A stretch of 64,000 nt of DNA, taken from assembly GCF_036347135.1 (NCBI RefSeq), contig NZ_CP108938.1:7316001-7380000 (forward strand). Direction: 5' to 3'. Numbering within the stretch: the first letter of the stretch is position 1; every line of letters starts with the position of its first letter. The DNA comes from Streptomyces sp. NBC_00775. GTDB lineage: Bacteria; Actinomycetota; Actinomycetes; Streptomycetales; Streptomycetaceae. The notes beneath the pieces are model-generated. The model worked only from the letters and a program-made list of their open reading frames with translations, ran no database searches and was not told where the DNA came from. Made by a program: the position numbers and the translations under genes. Positions 1-8,370 of the stretch are shown one piece after another.

Positions 1-2209
1 GCGGGGTCGCGCCGCCATTGCCGCCGACGTACAGGTTCCAGCCGTTCGCGGTGGCGATCACGCCGAAGTCCTTGGACTGGGCCTCGGCGCATTCGCGGGC
101 GCACCCGGAGACCGCCGACTTGAGCTTGTGCGGGGAGCGCAGTCCCCGGTAGCGCAGCTCCAGGTCGATCGCCATGCGGACCGAGTCCTGGACGCCGTAA
201 CGGCACCAGGTCTGGCCCACACAGGACTTGACCGTGCGCAGCGCCTTTCCGTACGCGTGGCCCGACTCGAAGCCCGCGTCCACCAACCTGGCCCAGATCA
301 GCGGGAGTTGCTCGACCCGCGCGCCGAACAGGTCGATGCGCTGGCCGCCCGTGATCTTTGTGTAGAGGCCGAAGTCCCGGGCCACCTCGCCGATCACGAT
401 CAGCTTCTCGGGAGTGATCTCGCCGCCGGGGATGCGCGGCACGATCGAATAGGAGCCGTTCTTCTGGAGGTTGGCGAGGAAGTGGTCGTTGGTGTCCTGG
501 AGCGTGGCCTGCTCGCCGTCCAGGACATAGCCGCTGGTACCGATGGTCGGGGCGAGCGAGGCGATGATCGAGCCGACGGCGGGCTTGCAGGTCTCGCAGC
601 CGTCGCCACCCCGGGCACCCTCGCGGCCGTAACGGTCCAACAGGGTCTGGTACGAGGTGATCCGCAGCGCGAGGACGATCTCGTACAGCTCCTCGCGGGT
701 CTGTGAGAAGCAGCCGCACAGGCCCTTGTCGACCTCGACGCCGCTCGCCTCCAGCTCGGCGGTGACCAGCTGACCGAGTACCTTGACGCAACTCCCGCAG
801 CCCGTACCGGCCTTGGTGCACTTCTTGACTTCCGGCACCGTCGTGCAGGAGTGCTCGGTGACCGCGCCGCGGATCGTGCCCTTGGTGACGTTGTGGCAGG
901 AGCAGATGACCGCCTCGTCCGGCAGCGCGGAGGGGCCGAGCTGGGCGCCGCCCCCGGAACCGGCCGGCAGCACCAGCTGCTCGGGCGAGATCGGCGGGAC
1001 CGAGCCGGTGAGGGCGCGCAGCGTTCCGTACGCGTCCGCGTCGCCGACCAGGATGCCGCCGAGCAGCTGGCCGTCGCGGCCGATGACCAGCTTCTTGTAC
1101 GTGCCCGAGCGGGAGTCGGAGTAGACGACGTCGAGGCAGTCCTCGGTGGTGCCGTGCGCGTCGCCGAAGGAGGCCACGTCCACGCCGAGCAGCTTCAGCT
1201 TGGTGGACAGGTCGGCGCCGGTGAAGGACGCCTCGTCCGCGGCGATCGTGGCGGCCACGGTCGCGGCCTGCTCGTAACCGGGGGCCACCAGGCCGTACAC
1301 CCGGCCGTCGGCGGCCAGCGCGCACTCGCCGATCGCGAAGACGTGCGGGTCGGTGACCGTACGGCACTGCTCGTCGACGGTGATGCCGCCGCGCTCGCCG
1401 ACGGTCAGGCCGCAGTCGCGGGCCAGCTGGTCGCGGGGGCGGACGCCGGCGCTGAACACCACCAGGTCGGTGGCGAGTTCGGAGCCGTCGGACAGCTTCA
1501 TGCCGGTGACGGCGCCTGAAGCATCGGTCACGATCTCCTGTGTGCCCACACCCGTGTGGACGGTCAGGCCCATGTCCTCGATGGTCCGCAGGAGCGCGGC
1601 GCCGCCGCCTTCGTCCACCTGCACCGGCATCAGGCGCGGCGCGAACTCGACGATGTGGCTGGTGAGTCCGAGACCCTTCAGCGCGCCCGCGGCCTCCAGG
1701 CCGAGCAGGCCGCCGCCGACCACGGCACCGGTCGTGCGGGTCTTCGCGTACTCCTCGATCGCGAGGAGGTCCTCGATCGTGCGGTAGACGAAGCAGCCCT
1801 CGGCGTCCTTGCCCGGGACCGGCGGGACGAAGGGGTACGAGCCGGTGGCGAGGACGAGCGTGTCGTACTCGAAGACCTGGCCGGACCTGGCCGTGACCTT
1901 CTTCGCCTCGCGGTCGACCGTCTCCGCCGGGTCTCCGACGTACAGCTCGATGCCGTGGTCCTCGATGAACGCCATGTCGGTCATCGAAAGGTCCTCAGGC
2001 GTCTTGCCCGAGAAGTACGAGGTGAGCTGGACCCGGTCGTACGCCGGACGGGGCTCCTCGCACAGCACGACCACGCGGTGTGTCGCGGTCAGGCCGCGCT
2101 CGGCGAGCGCTTCGAGGAAGCGCTGGCCGACCATGCCATGGCCGACGAGCACGATCGTGTGCGCGGTGCCGTCGGCGGCGTTCGCCGCCTTCGTCGTGTC
2201 CGTGGACAT
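1..2209 (-). CDS. nirB: Assimilatory nitrite reductase large subunit NirB (partial, C-terminus beyond left edge)
   Basis: This is the large subunit of NAD(P)H-dependent assimilatory nitrite reductase, a cytoplasmic enzyme that reduces nitrite to ammonium. The domains read in the usual NirB order: an N-terminal FAD/NAD(P)H reductase with a dinucleotide-binding loop near the start (LVGHGMVGQRF) and a second one (VVGGGLLGLEAA); BFD-like [2Fe-2S] motifs (ICSCHNV, then KCTKAGTGCGSC); and the sirohaem/[4Fe-4S] domain with C-x5-C (CVGQTWC) and C-x3-C (GCAREC) followed by NLYVGGNGG. About 736 residues are present, and the last roughly 130 are expected to lie outside the window. The ATG directly follows the TAA of the upstream FAD reductase (TAAATG), so the two are co-transcribed and probably translationally coupled. 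Regulation is expected from the GlnR box ahead of the upstream gene. Confidence 0.95.
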   Translation of the reverse strand, partial: MSTDTTKAANAADGTAHTIVLVGHGMVGQRFLEALAERGLTATHRVVVLCEEPRPAYDRVQLTSYFSGKTPEDLSMTDMAFIEDHGIELYVGDPAETVDREAKKVTARSGQVFEYDTLVLATGSYPFVPPVPGKDAEGCFVYRTIEDLLAIEEYAKTRTTGAVVGGGLLGLEAAGALKGLGLTSHIVEFAPRLMPVQVDEGGGAALLRTIEDMGLTVHTGVGTQEIVTDASGAVTGMKLSDGSELATDLVVFSAGVRPRDQLARDCGLTVGERGGITVDEQCRTVTDPHVFAIGECALAADGRVYGLVAPGYEQAATVAATIAADEASFTGADLSTKLKLLGVDVASFGDAHGTTEDCLDVVYSDSRSGTYKKLVIGRDGQLLGGILVGDADAYGTLRALTGSVPPISPEQLVLPAGSGGGAQLGPSALPDEAVICSCHNVTKGTIRGAVTEHSCTTVPEVKKCTKAGTGCGSCVKVLGQLVTAELEASGVEVDKGLCGCFSQTREELYEIVLALRITSYQTLLDRYGREGARGGDGCETCKPAVGSIIASLAPTIGTSGYVLDGEQATLQDTNDHFLANLQKNGSYSIVPRIPGGEITPEKLIVIGEVARDFGLYTKITGGQRIDLFGARVEQLPLIWARLVDAGFESGHAYGKALRTVKSCVGQTWCRYGVQDSVRMAIDLELRYRGLRSPHKLKSAVSGCARECAEAQSKDFGVIATANGWNLYVGGNGGATP

Positions 2210-3481
2210 TTAGGAGCCTCCGTCGTTGGTGAGCAGGTGGAGCAGCGGTGCGCCGTCCGCGGGGAGCGGCTCCGCTCCCTCCCAGGCGCGGGCGAGGGCA
2301 CCGACGGTGCCGAGTTCGCCGACGAGCACGCCACCGACCAGCCGGTCGTCGCGGACGACGACCTTGCGGTAGGTGCCGCGGGTGGCGTCGGCGAGCTGGA
2401 TGACGTCGTCGCCGGGGCGGGGTTCGGTCTCGCCGAAGGCGGCCAGATCGAACGGCGAGTGGGACTGCCCGGTGAGGGTCAGCCGGGTGAGTGAACGGGT
2501 GCCGGTGTAGCGGGAGTTGGCGTTCCCAGCGGCGCCCGCCTCGCTGGCGAGCAACTCGGCGAGGACATCGGCCTGTTCGAGCGCCGGTGTGGCCAGGCCG
2601 TAGATCGTGCCCTCGTGCTGGGCGCAGTCGCCGATCGCCCGGATGTGCGGGTCCGACGTACGCAGTTCATCGTCGACGAGGATCCCCTTGTGGACGGCGA
2701 GCCCCGCGTCCTGCGCGAGGCCCACACGAGGGTGGACGCCGCAGGCGAGGACGACGAGGTCGGCGTCGAGGGCGTACCCGTCGGACATCTCGACCGAGCG
2801 CACCGCGCCGCCGACGCAGCGCACGTCGCGCACCCGGCACTCGGTGTGCACCTCGACGCCCAGGTCCGTGAGGTGCCGGTGGACCAGACGGGAGGCGGAC
2901 GGGTCGAGCTGGCGCTCCATGAGCCGCTCGGACTGCTGGGCCAGCACCACCTGGGCGCCGCGCACGGCGAGCGCGCGGGCGGCCGAGACGCCGAGGAGAC
3001 CGCCGCCGATGACGACGGCGCGGGCGCCGGGCCGTACGGCTTTCGACAGACCCAGGCAGTCGTCCATGGTGCGGAACGCGTGGACGCCTTCGGGGAGTTC
3101 GTGCCCGCCCTGGCCGAACAGGCCACGCAGGGGCGGGAGTACGGGGTTCGAGCCCGTCGCGAGGACCAGCGTGTCGTATGCGATCACCGAACCGTCCGCG
3201 CAGTGCAGCGTGCGGCCGGCGCGGTCGATGCCGGTCACCCGGGCGCGGGTCAGCCGGCTCGGCGCCGGGAGGGCGATCACCTCAGGGGCGTACCGGCCGG
3301 CCAGGACTTCGGCGAGCAGGACGCGGTTGTAGGGGCGGTGCTCCTCCTCGCCGACGAGCTCGACGGACACGGCGGGCGCACCGGACGTGCCGCCGGACGC
3401 ACCGAGCTCTTCGAGCCGCCGGGCGAGCCGTGCGCCCGCGAGCCCGGCGCCGATCACCACCACACGCGTATTCGAGGTCAT
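2210..3481 (-). CDS. FAD-dependent pyridine nucleotide-disulfide oxidoreductase (NirB N-domain-like), first gene of nitrite reductase operon
   Basis: A 423-residue flavoprotein with an N-terminal FAD loop (VVVIGAGLAGARLARRL), a central NAD(P)H loop (VVIGGGLLGVSAARAL) and the closing FAD motif (IRAIGDCAQHEG). It corresponds to the reductase half of NirB without the iron-sulfur or sirohaem parts. Its gene is tandem with nirB with no spacer. In related Streptomyces the first gene of this operon is a recognised GlnR target (established knowledge). Its electron acceptor cannot be read from sequence. It could feed NirB or serve NasA, whose gene here has no dedicated reductase neighbour. I chose ATG 3481 over GTG 3487 because neither has a Shine-Dalgarno and a CACGGT hexamer lies six bases upstream of 3481, suggesting a leaderless transcript. 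Confidence 0.88.
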   Translation of the reverse strand: MTSNTRVVVIGAGLAGARLARRLEELGASGGTSGAPAVSVELVGEEEHRPYNRVLLAEVLAGRYAPEVIALPAPSRLTRARVTGIDRAGRTLHCADGSVIAYDTLVLATGSNPVLPPLRGLFGQGGHELPEGVHAFRTMDDCLGLSKAVRPGARAVVIGGGLLGVSAARALAVRGAQVVLAQQSERLMERQLDPSASRLVHRHLTDLGVEVHTECRVRDVRCVGGAVRSVEMSDGYALDADLVVLACGVHPRVGLAQDAGLAVHKGILVDDELRTSDPHIRAIGDCAQHEGTIYGLATPALEQADVLAELLASEAGAAGNANSRYTGTRSLTRLTLTGQSHSPFDLAAFGETEPRPGDDVIQLADATRGTYRKVVVRDDRLVGGVLVGELGTVGALARAWEGAEPLPADGAPLLHLLTNDGGS

Positions 3482-3503
3482 GACCACACCGTGCGGTGCG
3501 GGT

Positions 3504-3541
3504 GTTACCCGGCCGCATCACATCTGTTTCCCGGGGGGAAC
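3504..3541 (-). promoter_or_regulatory. GlnR-type operator (a1-b1-a2-b2) of the nitrite reductase operon
   Basis: Read on the + strand there are four 5-mers with exact 6-bp spacers: GTTAC, GCATC, GTTTC, GGAAC. These match the GlnR consensus gTnAc-n6-GaAAc-n6-gTnAc-n6-GaAAc at 5/5, 3/5, 4/5 and 4/5 positions. The proximal edge is 23 bp from the ATG at 3481. If the transcript is leaderless, the box covers about -23 to -60, a suitable position for activation. nirB is a known GlnR target in S. coelicolor; binding here is inference. Confidence 0.65.
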
Positions 3542-3623
3542 GCTGCCCTCAGCGGAGGCACGGTCCGGATGTGAGGGTTCGGGCATCGGCGCCGGAGCGG
3601 GCTGTGAGGTGGGGCTGCCCGAA

Positions 3624-3719
3624 CCCCCGGAACCCGTGCAGGCACGACCCCCGGAATCCGTGCAGGCACGACTCCTGGAATCCGTGCAGGCACGACCCCT
3701 GGAATCCGTGCAGGCACGA
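3624..3719. repeat. Four direct copies of a 24-bp unit in a divergent promoter region
   Basis: Four tandem 24-bp units, each holding GAAYCCGTGCAGGCACGA with a small dyad GTGC-AG-GCAC. The copies differ at only a few bases. They lie between the nitrite reductase operon (reading left) and the sensor-kinase operon (reading right). Outside them, the 310-bp gap 3482-3791 holds only the GlnR box. They look like iterated protein-binding sites or a minisatellite; no known regulator was matched. Confidence 0.85.
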
Positions 3720-3791
3720 TCGATCGCGGCGCCCCGGCGCGGAAGCCTGGAGAGGTCGGGTCACACCAGCTCACGCACAGGGGGACAGATC

Positions 3792-4340
3792 ATGGCCACC
3801 GTCCGGAAACCGCCGCCTCCCGAGCTCCGGGAACCGCCGCCTCCCGGCCTCCGGGACGACACCGCCGTACGGGCCTGGCGCCTCGTCCGTGAGCCGTTCA
3901 CGGCGGACACCTGGCGCCGGGTCGCCTACGCGCTGCTCGCCCTGCCCCTCGGGCTGCTCTGCGTCCCCCTCGCCCTGCTGGGCCCAGGCGGCACCGCCGG
4001 GCGGTGGCAGCGCGCGCTCGTACGCCGCTTCCTGGGTGCGGAGCTGCCCGGGTCCGCCCGGGGGCTGGCCCACGCCGTGCTCGCGACGCCCGTCAATCTT
4101 CTGGTGCTGGCCGTCACCGCGTACGGCTGGTCCGTGGTGCCGATGAACCTGGGCTGGCCCCTGCGGGTCTCCGGATCCGGCCACTCCGACTACTCCGACT
4201 CCTGGGGCGGACCCACCTTCGCCGGGGCGTGGGCCTTCCACGCGATCGTCGGCGGGATCGGTTTCCTGCTGCTCATGCCATGGCTCGGCCGGGCCATGGC
4301 CGCCGTCCAGCTTCGCCTCGCCGCGGCGCTCCTCTCCTAG
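3792..4340 (+). CDS. Small membrane protein with 'putative sensor' domain, partner of the downstream kinase
   Basis: A 182-residue protein with a proline-rich N-terminus followed by hydrophobic segments at about 45-65, 92-112 and 145-170. The order of segments and the loop between them resemble the sensor domain found at the N-terminus of the next gene's kinase, so it may be a stand-alone copy that dimerises with it. The start is ATG 3792 with GGGGGA upstream. The reading frame continues open further upstream, but that part is the 24-bp repeat and lacks coding character. It is nine bases ahead of the kinase and probably in one operon with it. Confidence 0.75.
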   Translation: MATVRKPPPPELREPPPPGLRDDTAVRAWRLVREPFTADTWRRVAYALLALPLGLLCVPLALLGPGGTAGRWQRALVRRFLGAELPGSARGLAHAVLATPVNLLVLAVTAYGWSVVPMNLGWPLRVSGSGHSDYSDSWGGPTFAGAWAFHAIVGGIGFLLLMPWLGRAMAAVQLRLAAALLS

Positions 4341-4349
4341 GTTGATGCC

Positions 4350-5627
4350 ATGCACCGCCTCCGCGCACTCGTGGCCTTCCCGTTCGGGCGCAAGGCCCTC
4401 GCCGCGGTCCTCTACGGAGTGATCGCCTTCCCGCTCGCCCTGGTCGGGTTCGTCCTCACCCTCGTGGGGCTGCTGATCGGCGGCGCGCTGTCCGTGACCA
4501 CGCTGGGGCTGTGGCTGATCGCCGTCACCGTACGGGGAGCGCTCGTGCTCGGCAGACTCCAACGCGGTCTGGCACGGCACCTGTTGGGGCTGGAGATCGA
4601 GGGGCCGGCGCGCCGCGCGGGCGACGGGATACTGGGCTGGCGGCGGGCCCTGCTGAGCGACCGGAGCGGCTGGCGCGCCGTCGCCTGCGCGCTGGTGACG
4701 CCGTACACCGCCCTCTTCGGGCTCGTCGCCGTCGTCATCGGATACGCGTACGGCGTCCTGCTCACCCTGCACCCCCTCCTCTCGCGGTGGAACTACCGCA
4801 CGGAACGGGCGAGCGACGGCACGGAGCACCGGGTGTCGCTGGAGTTCTTCGGGTTCCAGGTCGACTCCTGGCCGCGCTGGCTGATCCCCGTGGCCATCGG
4901 ACTGCTCCTCCTCGCCACCGCGTCCTGGCTGCTGCGGCAGTCCCTCGCCCCGCACCGGGGCCTGCTCACCGCCCTGCTCGGCCCGGACGCCTCCGACCGC
5001 CGCATCCGCACTCTGGAGGAGACCCGCGCCCAGGCCGTGGACGACGCGGCGGCGACCCTGCGCCGGATCGAACGCGATCTGCATGATGGCACCCAGGCCC
5101 GGCTCGTCGGCCTCGCGATGCACCTCACGATGATCAGGGAGCTGATCGGCACGGGGGCCGCCCCGGAACAACTGCTCGCCGTCGTCGACACCGCGCAGGG
5201 CAACGCCACGCAGGCCATCGCCGACCTGCGCCACCTCGTCAAGGGCATCCATCCGCCCGTACTGGACCAGGGCCTGGACACCGCCCTGGCCACGCTGGCC
5301 GCCGACAGCGCCCTGCCCGTCAAGGTCACCACCGGCATCACCGTCCGCCCCAGCCCGGCGGTCGAGTCGATCGCGTACTTCTGCGCCGCCGAACTCCTCG
5401 CCAACGCGACCAAACACAGTGCGGCGAGCGCCGCCACGGTGACGGTGACCGCCCGGGACGGGCTGCTGCGGCTGAGCGTCCGCGACAACGGACGCGGGGG
5501 AGCGGTGATCGGCGCCGGCTCGGGTCTGACCGGACTCCGCACCCGGGCACGGACCGTCGACGGCACGCTCACCTGCGACAGCCCGCCGGGAGGGCCTACG
5601 GTGGTCACGGTCGAACTGCCCTTCTGA
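4350..5627 (+). CDS. Two-component sensor histidine kinase (NarL/DesK-type, HisKA_3)
   Basis: A 425-residue membrane kinase. Residues 1-200 hold a four-segment 'putative sensor' region (hydrophobic at about 20-60, 110-140 and 178-196). The dimerisation helix carries the phosphoacceptor in ERDLHDGTQARL (His245), typical of HisKA_3 kinases. The C-terminal HATPase has an N-box (AELLANATKHS) and a G-box (DNGRGGA, GSGLTGLRTRA). It ends 13 bp before its response regulator. The input signal is unknown. The position next to the nitrite reductase operon is suggestive only, since the two units are divergent and nitrogen control here is more plausibly GlnR. Confidence 0.93.
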   Translation: MHRLRALVAFPFGRKALAAVLYGVIAFPLALVGFVLTLVGLLIGGALSVTTLGLWLIAVTVRGALVLGRLQRGLARHLLGLEIEGPARRAGDGILGWRRALLSDRSGWRAVACALVTPYTALFGLVAVVIGYAYGVLLTLHPLLSRWNYRTERASDGTEHRVSLEFFGFQVDSWPRWLIPVAIGLLLLATASWLLRQSLAPHRGLLTALLGPDASDRRIRTLEETRAQAVDDAAATLRRIERDLHDGTQARLVGLAMHLTMIRELIGTGAAPEQLLAVVDTAQGNATQAIADLRHLVKGIHPPVLDQGLDTALATLAADSALPVKVTTGITVRPSPAVESIAYFCAAELLANATKHSAASAATVTVTARDGLLRLSVRDNGRGGAVIGAGSGLTGLRTRARTVDGTLTCDSPPGGPTVVTVELPF

Positions 5628-5640
5628 TCACGGGAATCAC

Positions 5641-6288
5641 ATGCGCGTCGTCATCGCCGAGGACTCCGCCCTGCTGCGTGACGGGCTGGCCCAGCTGCTC
5701 CAGCTACGGGGTATCGAGGTCGCGGCCGCAGTGGGGGACGCGGACGCGCTGCTGGCCGCCGTGGCCGAGCACCGCCCGGACGTCGCCGTCGTCGACATCC
5801 GGCTGCCGCCGACCCAGACCGACGAGGGGATCCGGGCGGCCGTACGACTGCGGAAGGAGCACCCCGGCACCGGGGTGCTGATCTTCTCGCAGTACGTGGA
5901 GACGACGTACGCGACCCAACTGCTCGGCGAGCCCGCCGGGTTCGGCTATCTCCTCAAGGAACGCGTCGTCGACATCGGCGAGTTCGTGGACGCCATGGAA
6001 CGGGTCGCCGGGGGCGGTACGGCCCTCGACCCCGAGGTCGTCGCCCAGCTCTTCGGCGCGAGCCGCCGCGCCACCGCCCTCGATCGGCTCACGCCCCGCG
6101 AGCGCGAGGTCCTCGCGCTGATGGCCGAGGGCCGCACGAACCACGCGATCGCCACCGCCTTCACCGTCTCCGAACGGGCCGTCGAGAAGCACATCGCGAA
6201 CATCTTCAGCAAACTCGACCTGCCGCCGTCGGAGACGGGGCACCGGCGGGTGCTGGCGGTCCTGCGCTACTTGGACGCGGTGAGCTGA
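5641..6288 (+). CDS. NarL/FixJ-family response regulator
   Basis: A 215-residue receiver plus LuxR-type DNA-binding protein. The phosphoacceptor Asp52 is in VAVVDIRLPP, the conserved Lys106 is in YLLKERV, and acidic residues sit at EDSA near the N-terminus. The C-terminal helix-turn-helix reads LTPREREVLALMAEG ... SERAVEKHIANIFSKL. It is the cognate regulator of the kinase at 4350 (13-bp gap, same strand). Targets are unknown; the 24-bp iterated sites upstream of the operon are candidates worth testing. Confidence 0.95.
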   Translation: MRVVIAEDSALLRDGLAQLLQLRGIEVAAAVGDADALLAAVAEHRPDVAVVDIRLPPTQTDEGIRAAVRLRKEHPGTGVLIFSQYVETTYATQLLGEPAGFGYLLKERVVDIGEFVDAMERVAGGGTALDPEVVAQLFGASRRATALDRLTPREREVLALMAEGRTNHAIATAFTVSERAVEKHIANIFSKLDLPPSETGHRRVLAVLRYLDAVS

Positions 6289-6349
6289 ACCCCTGAGCTG
6301 AACTGCTGGGCGGCCGAACCTCAGAAGTCCCTCAAGCCTCACGAAATTC

Positions 6350-6380
6350 ATGGACGGCACATCTATCGCGTCCATAGGGT
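6350..6380 (+). promoter_or_regulatory. Leaderless promoter with overlapping 26-bp dyad for the TSUP gene
   Basis: A -35-like TGGACG (6351-6356), an 18-bp spacer and a -10 TAGGGT (6375-6380) place transcription start at or next to the ATG at 6388, which has no Shine-Dalgarno. The perfect 7-bp inverted repeat ATGGACG/CGTCCAT (6350-6356 and 6369-6375, 12-bp spacer) straddles the promoter and looks like a repressor operator. Confidence 0.5.
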
Positions 6381-6387
6381 CGCGATC

Positions 6388-7170
6388 ATGCCTGACATAT
6401 CGCTGACCGTCACCGTTGCGCTCTGCCTGGCCTCCCTGGTGGCCGGCTGGATCGACGCGGTCGTCGGTGGCGGTGGGCTGCTCCTGCTTCCCGCGCTGCT
6501 GCTCGGGCTGCCGAGCGGGACCCCGGCGGCGTACGCGCTCGGCACGAACAAGGCGGTGGCGATCGTCGGGACGGCGGGCGCGGCGGTGACGTACGCGCGC
6601 AAGGCGCCCGTCGATGTGCGCCTGGCCGTACGGATCGGGCTCGCGGCGCTCGCCGGTTCGACGGCGGGGGCTTTCGTCGCTGCCGGGATGAGCACCGAGG
6701 TGCTGAAGCCGGTCGTCATGGTCGTCCTGCTCGGCGTCGGAACCTTCGTGATCCTGCGGCCCGCCTTCGGTACGGCGCCCTCGACCGCCCCGGTCCCGCC
6801 GCGCCGCGTCCTCGCCGCGATCGGGCTCGCGGGCCTCGGCATCGGCTTCTACGACGGGCTCATCGGCCCCGGCACGGGTACGTTCCTGGTGCTCGCCCTC
6901 ACCGCGCTCCTGCACTTCGACCTGGTGACCGCCTCCGCCACCGCCAAGATCGTCAACTGCTGCACCAATGCGGGCGCCCTCGCGACCTTCGCCTGGAAGG
7001 GCACGGTGCACTGGCAGTTGGCCGCGCTGATGGCCGTCTTCAACCTCGCCGGCGGGACGATCGGGGCGCGCACCGCGCTCAAGAAGGGCAGCGGGTTCGT
7101 GCGGGTCGTGCTGCTGACGGTGGTGTTCGCGCTGGTGGCGAACATGGCGTATCAGCAGTGGGTCGCGTAA
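6388..7170 (+). CDS. TSUP-family (TauE/SafE) membrane permease
   Basis: A 260-residue integral membrane protein with about eight hydrophobic segments. It carries the family's paired signatures: GWIDAVVGGGGLLLLPALL near the N-terminus, LGTNK shortly after, and GFYDGLIGPGTG at about 155 opening the second half. TSUP proteins export or import sulfite, sulfoacetate or other small organic anions; the substrate is not readable here. The start lacks a ribosome site and follows a TAGGGT -10, so it is probably leaderless. It is convergent with the HtrA-like gene, 15 bp apart. Confidence 0.88.
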   Translation: MPDISLTVTVALCLASLVAGWIDAVVGGGGLLLLPALLLGLPSGTPAAYALGTNKAVAIVGTAGAAVTYARKAPVDVRLAVRIGLAALAGSTAGAFVAAGMSTEVLKPVVMVVLLGVGTFVILRPAFGTAPSTAPVPPRRVLAAIGLAGLGIGFYDGLIGPGTGTFLVLALTALLHFDLVTASATAKIVNCCTNAGALATFAWKGTVHWQLAALMAVFNLAGGTIGARTALKKGSGFVRVVLLTVVFALVANMAYQQWVA

Positions 7171-7185
7171 TGCGATGGTGGAGGG

Positions 7186-8256
7186 TCACCGCGGCAGCGT
7201 GAGGCTGCTCTCCCAGGCGTCGCCGACCGTGTAGGGGGTCCCGTTCGGGTCCGTTCCACTGCTGGTGAATGCTCCGTCGACCGTGAGCTTCTCACCCGGT
7301 GTGGACGACTGAAGGATGCCGCACATCTGCGGGACGGTAGTGACCGGAGTGCCCTTGAGGTGGGTGATGACCTCACCAGGATTGACTGCCTTGCTGGCCG
7401 GAGAGTTGCTGTCCACGCTCGACACGTAGAGCCCGTCGACGCCCTTGTCGGTGAGGCGTTTCTGAAGCTTCTTCGCGTCGGCCTGGTCTTCCTCGGTGAA
7501 GTAGGAGGTGAAATTGGGGTCGCTGAGCGCGAGCAGTGTCTGCCATCCCGGATTGTCCTTGCTCTTTCCCTCGGCCAGCTGTTTGAGAAGGGGTTTGGCG
7601 TGGTCACTGCTGATGGAGTAGTACTGCCCCTCGATGCCTTCGAGGCTGTAGGTGTTGATTCCGACAAGTTCCGCTTTGTCGTTGAGCAGTGGGCCTCCGG
7701 AATTGCCCTCGTTGAGCGTCGCCGAATGCTGCACGGCGGACGGCAGGTTGGGCGCACTGACCTGGCCCTCCTGGGTAACGTCCGGTGACTGGACCACACC
7801 GCTGGTGAGGACGGCCTTCTCGTGACTGATGTCGCCGGCTGCCGTTGGGAAGCCGATAGCGGTCACTTCGTCCCCCTGCTCGAGATCGCCACTGTCGCCG
7901 AACTTCACCTCTTTGAGGTCGTCCTGTGGCGTGGCGAGTTTCATGACCGCCAGGTCCTCGCAGGGATCGCTGGCCAACACTCGGACGGGCACGGGCGTAC
8001 CGTCCTTTATGCGGACCTGGATGGATGTCTGACCGGCGATCACATGGTCGTTGGTGACGATAAGACCTTGGTCGGCGTCGAAGATAACTCCGGTACCGGC
8101 CAGATCACCGGCCAGTACCTGCACGGTCGCGGGCGCCACCTTTTCGAAGATCTCTTTCGGCGACAAGTCGTCCGCTCGCGCCTCGGTCGCCGTGATACCG
8201 CCGCTCAATGCCATGGCTGACACGGCGGTGACGACCATTCTCGCTATCGGCCGCAT
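7186..8256 (-). CDS. Secreted trypsin-like serine protease with PDZ-like domain (HtrA family)
   Basis: A 356-residue exported protease. An N-terminal signal peptide (hydrophobic 6-20, AxA-like cleavage near residue 28) precedes a chymotrypsin-fold domain with the full triad: His71 in VTNDHVIAG, Asp101 in CEDLAVMKL and Ser186 in NEGNSGGPLLN. A C-terminal region (GVDGLYVSSVDSNSPA ... GEVITHLKG) reads as a PDZ domain. It is shorter than DegP/HtrA and lacks a transmembrane anchor after the signal, so it is likely soluble or cell-wall associated. Its role would be extracytoplasmic quality control or regulated proteolysis. A Shine-Dalgarno GGGAGG supports ATG 8256. Base composition is a little lower in GC than its neighbours. 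Confidence 0.9.
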   Translation of the reverse strand: MRPIARMVVTAVSAMALSGGITATEARADDLSPKEIFEKVAPATVQVLAGDLAGTGVIFDADQGLIVTNDHVIAGQTSIQVRIKDGTPVPVRVLASDPCEDLAVMKLATPQDDLKEVKFGDSGDLEQGDEVTAIGFPTAAGDISHEKAVLTSGVVQSPDVTQEGQVSAPNLPSAVQHSATLNEGNSGGPLLNDKAELVGINTYSLEGIEGQYYSISSDHAKPLLKQLAEGKSKDNPGWQTLLALSDPNFTSYFTEEDQADAKKLQKRLTDKGVDGLYVSSVDSNSPASKAVNPGEVITHLKGTPVTTVPQMCGILQSSTPGEKLTVDGAFTSSGTDPNGTPYTVGDAWESSLTLPR

Positions 8257-8370
8257 ATGGGCCCTCCCAGCTCCCAGCCGGAGGCCCCAACGCTCAAGCC
8301 GGGGAAGAGAACTGCCCTTTTCAGACTAATGCCCCGGAAAAGTCCTGTCGCGGTGAGGGATCACCGCTGG

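Noticed and set aside
3387..3791. Upstream extension of the sensor-domain protein into the repeat region
   Set aside because: The frame is open only because of the 24-bp repeat. ATG 3792 has the ribosome site and starts the recognisable protein.
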